Shown: positions 14,016-16,779 of the stretch, piece by piece
Layout: each line of letters opens with the position of its first letter
Numbering within the stretch: position 1 is the first letter of the stretch
NCBI GenBank assembly: GCA_045576295.1
Contig: JAZNGF010000069.1
Coordinates: 1-16,779, forward strand
DNA: 16,779 bases
Source of the DNA: CAVALG01 sp045576295
GTDB lineage: Bacteria > Bacillota > Clostridia > Oscillospirales > Acutalibacteraceae
Direction of reading: 5' to 3'
Translations under genes and position numbers: made by a program
The notes under the pieces: generated by a model
What the model was told of the DNA's origin: nothing
What the model saw: only the letters and a program-made list of their open reading frames with translations
The model's database searches: none

Positions 14016-14726
14016 ATGCGTCGAATAGTCAGCAAGGTTCAAAGCGCGGTTGAACATTATAATATGATAAAAAACGGCGACAGAATTGCCGTTGGTGTTT
14101 CGGGCGGTAAAGATTCTGTTTTGCTCTTGTGCGCACTTGCAGAACTTAGGCGATTTTACAAAAACAAATTTGAAATTGAAGCCGTAACACTTGATATGAA
14201 ATTCGGCGACACTGAGGGTGATTTCAGTCAAATCAAGGAACTTTGCCAGAGGCTCAACGTGCACTACACCATAAAGCCCACCGATTTGTGGAAAATCATT
14301 TTCGAAATCCGCAAAGAAAGTAACCCCTGCAGCCTATGCGCAAGGATGAGGCGAGGCGCGCTGCACGATTTAACCAAGGAACTCGGCTGTAATAAAATAG
14401 CGCTTGGGCACCACCTTGATGATGCAGTTGAAACCTTTTATATGAACATCTTTAACGGTGGAAATATTGGTTCATTCTCACCTGTTTCTTACCTATCGAG
14501 AAAAGATATTTATATGATAAGGCCTTTAGTGTTTTTAACCGAAAGGGATGTTACCAACGCCTCTGCCAGGCTTCACCTACCGATAGTTAAATCAAAATGC
14601 CCTGCCGATGGCAACACCGAAAGGACCAATGTTAAAGAGTTAATAAAAAACCTTGAACAAACCTACCCCGATATTAAGGATAAAACCTTTAAGGCAATGC
14701 AAAGAGCCGGCATTTCAAACTGGTAA
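14016..14726 (+). CDS. TtcA/TilS-family tRNA-modifying PP-loop ATPase
   Basis: 236 aa. The PP-loop SGGKDS (residues 29-34) binds ATP to adenylate a tRNA base. A CxxC pair (NPCSLC, C105 and C108) and a third Cys (KCPADG, C195) follow the TtcA plan, where three cysteines hold an Fe-S cluster used in 2-thiocytidine-32 formation. The GHHLDDAVET motif is also shared by this family. It is shorter than Escherichia coli TtcA and lacks TilS C-terminal domains, so TtcA-like is the best label; the tRNA position modified is inferred. It sits 30 bases after citrate synthase with a GAGGTTTT-type site before ATG, and is the last gene before a strong terminator. Confidence 0.85.
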   Translation: MRRIVSKVQSAVEHYNMIKNGDRIAVGVSGGKDSVLLLCALAELRRFYKNKFEIEAVTLDMKFGDTEGDFSQIKELCQRLNVHYTIKPTDLWKIIFEIRKESNPCSLCARMRRGALHDLTKELGCNKIALGHHLDDAVETFYMNIFNGGNIGSFSPVSYLSRKDIYMIRPLVFLTERDVTNASARLHLPIVKSKCPADGNTERTNVKELIKNLEQTYPDIKDKTFKAMQRAGISNW

Positions 14727-14787
14727 TAGCAAATTTAGGGGTTGCAAAAAACATAATCTGCAAAAAAGCCCATAAAAACAGGCGAAT

Positions 14788-14840
14788 AAAATGCGATAGA
14801 AGTGAAAAATCGAAACTTCTATCGCATTTTTTGTTTTTTT
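14788..14840. terminator. Strong terminator after the TtcA-like gene
   Basis: A perfect 16-bp stem (14788-14803 with 14815-14830) closes an 11-base loop and is followed by TTGTTTTTTT. It ends the ATPase operon. Confidence 0.92.
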
Positions 14841-15032
14841 ACATCTTATTCACCCAAGCATATTGCAAATTATTGTTAATAGATGGTTTGAATGATAGCG
14901 GATTTATCACCTCCCTCGTCAGAGAAAGGTGGGAGTGCTATTATCTATTTAGTTAAATAAACAACAATTTAGTTTTTTACAGCCCTTTTTATTTTACTTA
15001 GATCATAAATAGTTGTTTTTTGTTGGTAATTG
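14841..15032. other. Intergenic region before the Spo0A-like gene
   Basis: No gene is visible. One possible stem-loop lies at about 14894-14945, where CACCTCCCT faces AAAGGTGGGAG between GATAGC and GCTATT; it resembles a decayed piece of the repeat type seen at 8131-8350. The rest is AT-rich with several GTTGTT/AACAAC words. Confidence 0.35.
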
Positions 15033-15061
15033 TTGCTTTTAATTAAACACTGTGCTAAAAT
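15033..15061 (+). promoter_or_regulatory. Distal promoter of the Spo0A-like gene
   Basis: TTGCTT (15033-15038), 17 bases, TAAAAT (15056-15061) with TGC directly before it (extended -10). It would start a transcript about 65 bases before the gene, in tandem with the closer promoter. Confidence 0.5.
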
Positions 15062-15076
15062 AATAATAACAATATT

Positions 15077-15104
15077 TTTACATCAAACTAATCTTTACTA
15101 TAAT
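15077..15104 (+). promoter_or_regulatory. Proximal promoter of the Spo0A-like gene
   Basis: TTTACA (15077-15082), 16 bases, TATAAT (15099-15104); 11 of 12 positions match the sigma-A consensus. Predicted start is near 15111, about 20 bases before the ATG, with ACGGAGAT as ribosome binding site. Confidence 0.75.
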
Positions 15105-15131
15105 GCTTGAAGCCTCAGAACGGAGATTATT

Positions 15132-15917
15132 ATGAACAACTCGCTTTCTATACTTTTAGTTGAAGATGATTCAAACGCTTGCGAAACAATTGTTAATATT
15201 GTTGAAAATTCCGAAGACCTTGCTTTAACCGGTGTTACAAACAATTCTATAAGGGCGACCGAGCTTATAACCGACACCTTGCCTGATGCTGTTATTCTCG
15301 ATTTAGAGCTTCACGTTGGCAATGGAAGCGGTTTGGACGTTTTAAAGGCGCTATCTGAAATGAATTTAAGTAAAATCCCCTACATATTGATTACCACCAA
15401 TAATTCAAGCCCCGTTACCTATGAGGCCGCGCGCCAAATGGGGGCCGACTTTATTATGTATAAGCACGAGCAAGACTATTCAGAGCAAAAGGTGCTTGAT
15501 TTTTTAAGGCTTATTGCCCCTGTTATTAGGGCCGGCAGCAATAAAGGCGCTAAACTAAATTCCACCCCAGAAACCCCTGAACAACAAATCAAGAGAATAA
15601 CCAAAAGAATCATTACCGAGCTTAATTTAATCTGTATAAACCCAAAAGCCGTTGGATACAAGTATCTTGTAGATGCAATAAATATGGTTATTAGGGACGA
15701 CACACAAAACATTTGCTGTAAAATAGGCAACAAATACGGCAAAACCGAAAGCAGCGTTGAAAGAGCTATGCAAAACGCCATTAACCGCGCGTGGCAATCT
15801 GCACCGCTTGACGACCTGCTCACCAACTACACAGCCCATATAAACTCAAACAAGGGCATTCCCACTATTACCGAGTTTATATTTTATTACGCTAACAAAA
15901 TAAAAAGCGATTATTAA
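15132..15917 (+). CDS. Spo0A-like response regulator (likely paralogue)
   Basis: 261 aa, Spo0A length. The N-terminal receiver domain (1-120) has the acid pocket D12/D13, phospho-acceptor D57 (VILDLEL), Thr88/89 and Lys111, so it should be phosphorylatable. After a Pro/Thr linker the C-terminal domain (about 150-261) fits Spo0A_C: ITKRIITELN, VGYKYLVDAINMVIRDD, the SSVERAMQNAINRAW recognition-helix region and PTITEFIFYYANKI. Divergence in that helix (MQN where Bacillus has IRH) and the absence of spoIVB or recN next door suggest a paralogue rather than the master regulator, but the rest of the genome is not visible. It has tandem promoters and is followed by a mini-ORF and a probable sensor protein. 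Confidence 0.85.
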   Translation: MNNSLSILLVEDDSNACETIVNIVENSEDLALTGVTNNSIRATELITDTLPDAVILDLELHVGNGSGLDVLKALSEMNLSKIPYILITTNNSSPVTYEAARQMGADFIMYKHEQDYSEQKVLDFLRLIAPVIRAGSNKGAKLNSTPETPEQQIKRITKRIITELNLICINPKAVGYKYLVDAINMVIRDDTQNICCKIGNKYGKTESSVERAMQNAINRAWQSAPLDDLLTNYTAHINSNKGIPTITEFIFYYANKIKSDY

Positions 15918-15925
15918 AAGCACAA

Positions 15926-15944
15926 GCCGCACATAACGTGCGGC
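15926..15944 (+). terminator. Hairpin after the Spo0A-like gene
   Basis: GCCGCAC (15926-15932) pairs perfectly with GTGCGGC (15938-15944) around a five-base loop, 9 bases after the stop. There is no T-run behind it, so it may stall or protect the transcript rather than end it, leaving partial read-through into the downstream genes. Confidence 0.45.
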
Positions 15945-15970
15945 CTAATGCTAACTTACAGATTAAATAA

Positions 15971-16093
15971 ATGACATATAAAATAAAAAAGCCCCTTCAT
16001 ACTTTCGCCTCCCCTCATTTTAAGATTAAAAAAAGGGCAGGTAAAATTATATTTGTTCTTGTGGGGTGTTTTTTGTTGATTTATGGAGGGTAG
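15971..16093 (+). CDS. Possible 40-aa small membrane peptide
   Basis: An ORF from ATG 15971 to TAG 16091-16093. The first 25 residues are strongly basic (MTYKIKKPLHTFASPHFKIK then KRAGK). The last 15 are hydrophobic (IIFVLVGCFLLIYGG), with one Cys and a terminal Gly-Gly. The stop lies three bases before the next gene's ATG, and the last codons contain that gene's TGGAGGG ribosome binding site, so the two could be translationally coupled. The ORF itself lacks a clear ribosome binding site, which is the main argument against it. It could be a signal-peptide precursor, a small membrane partner of the sensor, or a chance frame. Confidence 0.4.
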   Translation: MTYKIKKPLHTFASPHFKIKKRAGKIIFVLVGCFLLIYGG

Positions 16094-16096
16094 CTA

Positions 16097-16779
16097 ATGA
16101 TTAGCGTTGCTATTAAATATCTACTACTTTGTTTTTGTTGTTTAACAGTTTTTGCAAAGCTTTTAAATATCATCTCAACCAAACAAATACGTTTATTAAA
16201 TATGATATTTTCAATTCTTTTTGCCTCAAGCGCGGTTATATTACGCACATATTTTAAAGATTTCAGCATTTTATTTTTATATGTACTTTTGTTAATATAT
16301 ATACATATTGTTTATAAAAGAGATGGAAATATCACGATAACATCTTCAATTATCGCTTTTGGAATTAGCTTTTGTTTGTTTACTGTTTCTGTGTTTCTTA
16401 TAGCGCCAATTGCATTCATTTTTAACTCAAAATATAATGATCCTATATTAATTGGCGTCACCAACTTGCTTGCGGGCATAATTGAAAACATTTTGGCATT
16501 TCTGATTTTTAAAATTAAAAGACTAAAAAACGGAATGCCTTTTTTACTTAAAAAAGGTGATAGTGATGTTGGTGTTTTGATTTGCGTAACTCTGCTAATT
16601 ATTGTAACTTTCATCACTGAAAAAACTCAAAATAGCATTAAGGCAATTTGCCTTTTAATTTTGCCTTTGCTCACCTTAGCAATCTACCTATGGTGGCGAA
16701 AAAAGCTCTATAGTGATTATCTTAAAAAATTAAAGGAAAATGATATTATAGAACTGCAAAGCACCATAAAAGCCCAAGA
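16097..16779 (+). CDS. Polytopic membrane protein, AgrC-like sensor kinase N-terminus (partial)
   Basis: Open from ATG 16097 (TGGAGGG upstream) to the window end, 227 codons, no stop. It has six or seven hydrophobic segments (about residues 3-22, 32-49, 56-73, 80-109, 117-140, 157-172 and 183-200). After the last comes WWRKKLYSDYLKKLKENDII then ELQSTIKAQ, a basic and coiled-coil-like stretch. This is the layout of the input domain of AgrC-type (GHKL) histidine kinases, whose kinase core would follow outside the window. No catalytic motif is visible, so the kinase call is an inference; another multi-spanning membrane protein is possible. It is on the same strand as the Spo0A-like regulator, suggesting a signalling unit. 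Confidence 0.55.
   Translation, partial: MISVAIKYLLLCFCCLTVFAKLLNIISTKQIRLLNMIFSILFASSAVILRTYFKDFSILFLYVLLLIYIHIVYKRDGNITITSSIIAFGISFCLFTVSVFLIAPIAFIFNSKYNDPILIGVTNLLAGIIENILAFLIFKIKRLKNGMPFLLKKGDSDVGVLICVTLLIIVTFITEKTQNSIKAICLLILPLLTLAIYLWWRKKLYSDYLKKLKENDIIELQSTIKAQ

Noticed and set aside
14894..14945. Hairpin before the Spo0A-like gene as a riboswitch
   Set aside because: The stems are short and interrupted, and it lies upstream of both promoters, so it would not be in that transcript.

Overview
The window looks like chromosomal DNA from a low-to-moderate G+C, endospore-forming Firmicute of the class Clostridia. A gut Oscillospiraceae/Ruminococcaceae-type organism is my best guess. The evidence is a CwlJ-GerQ-like spore gene pair, a Spo0A-family regulator, Gram-positive promoters with extended -10 boxes and AGGAGG-type ribosome binding sites, an SLH-anchored LRR surface protein, and a repeat element typical of such genomes. 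No taxonomic marker here fixes the genus.

Layout. (1) 1-2088 is the end of an integrated mobile element: about 640 bases of repeat-rich DNA without a convincing gene, a tyrosine recombinase (645-1703), a 50-aa element protein (1819-1971) and a strong terminator. It stops exactly at the 3' end of tmRNA, a classic integration site. (2) 2089-2894, minus strand: ssrA (tmRNA) abutting smpB with no gap, under one strong promoter, forming the ribosome-rescue pair. (3) 3091-4214, plus strand: a CwlJ/SleB-type cortex hydrolase (TTG start) and a Met/Asn-rich GerQ-like coat protein, behind a sporulation-type -10 box. (4) 4239-5582, minus strand: ruvX, then the rpsI and rplM ribosomal operon with a promoter, a short hairpin leader and, upstream, four 10-bp-phased A-tracts. 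(5) 5819-6067: a promoter, a highly structured region of about 210 nt and a UUCG-loop terminator. This is a candidate undescribed riboswitch-like leader or small RNA upstream of a secreted LRR-SLH surface protein (6148-8070). (6) 8131-8350: a MITE-like repeat. (7) 8384-9904: a lipoprotein gene bracketed by two nearly identical 43-bp promoter copies. (8) 9948-14726: P-type Ca2+-ATPase, citrate synthase and a TtcA-like tRNA thiolase, probably one operon. (9) 15033-16779: an orphan Spo0A-like response regulator, a 40-aa basic/hydrophobic mini-ORF, and the start of a polytopic protein resembling the sensor domain of AgrC-type (GHKL) histidine kinases, cut off by the window end.

The parts most worth a second look are the structured RNA at 5854-6067, the Spo0A-like/mini-peptide/AgrC-like cluster at the right end, and the promoter duplication around the lipoprotein gene. 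Most other genes are ordinary housekeeping or sporulation genes. All assignments come from reading motifs by eye; no database search was run.
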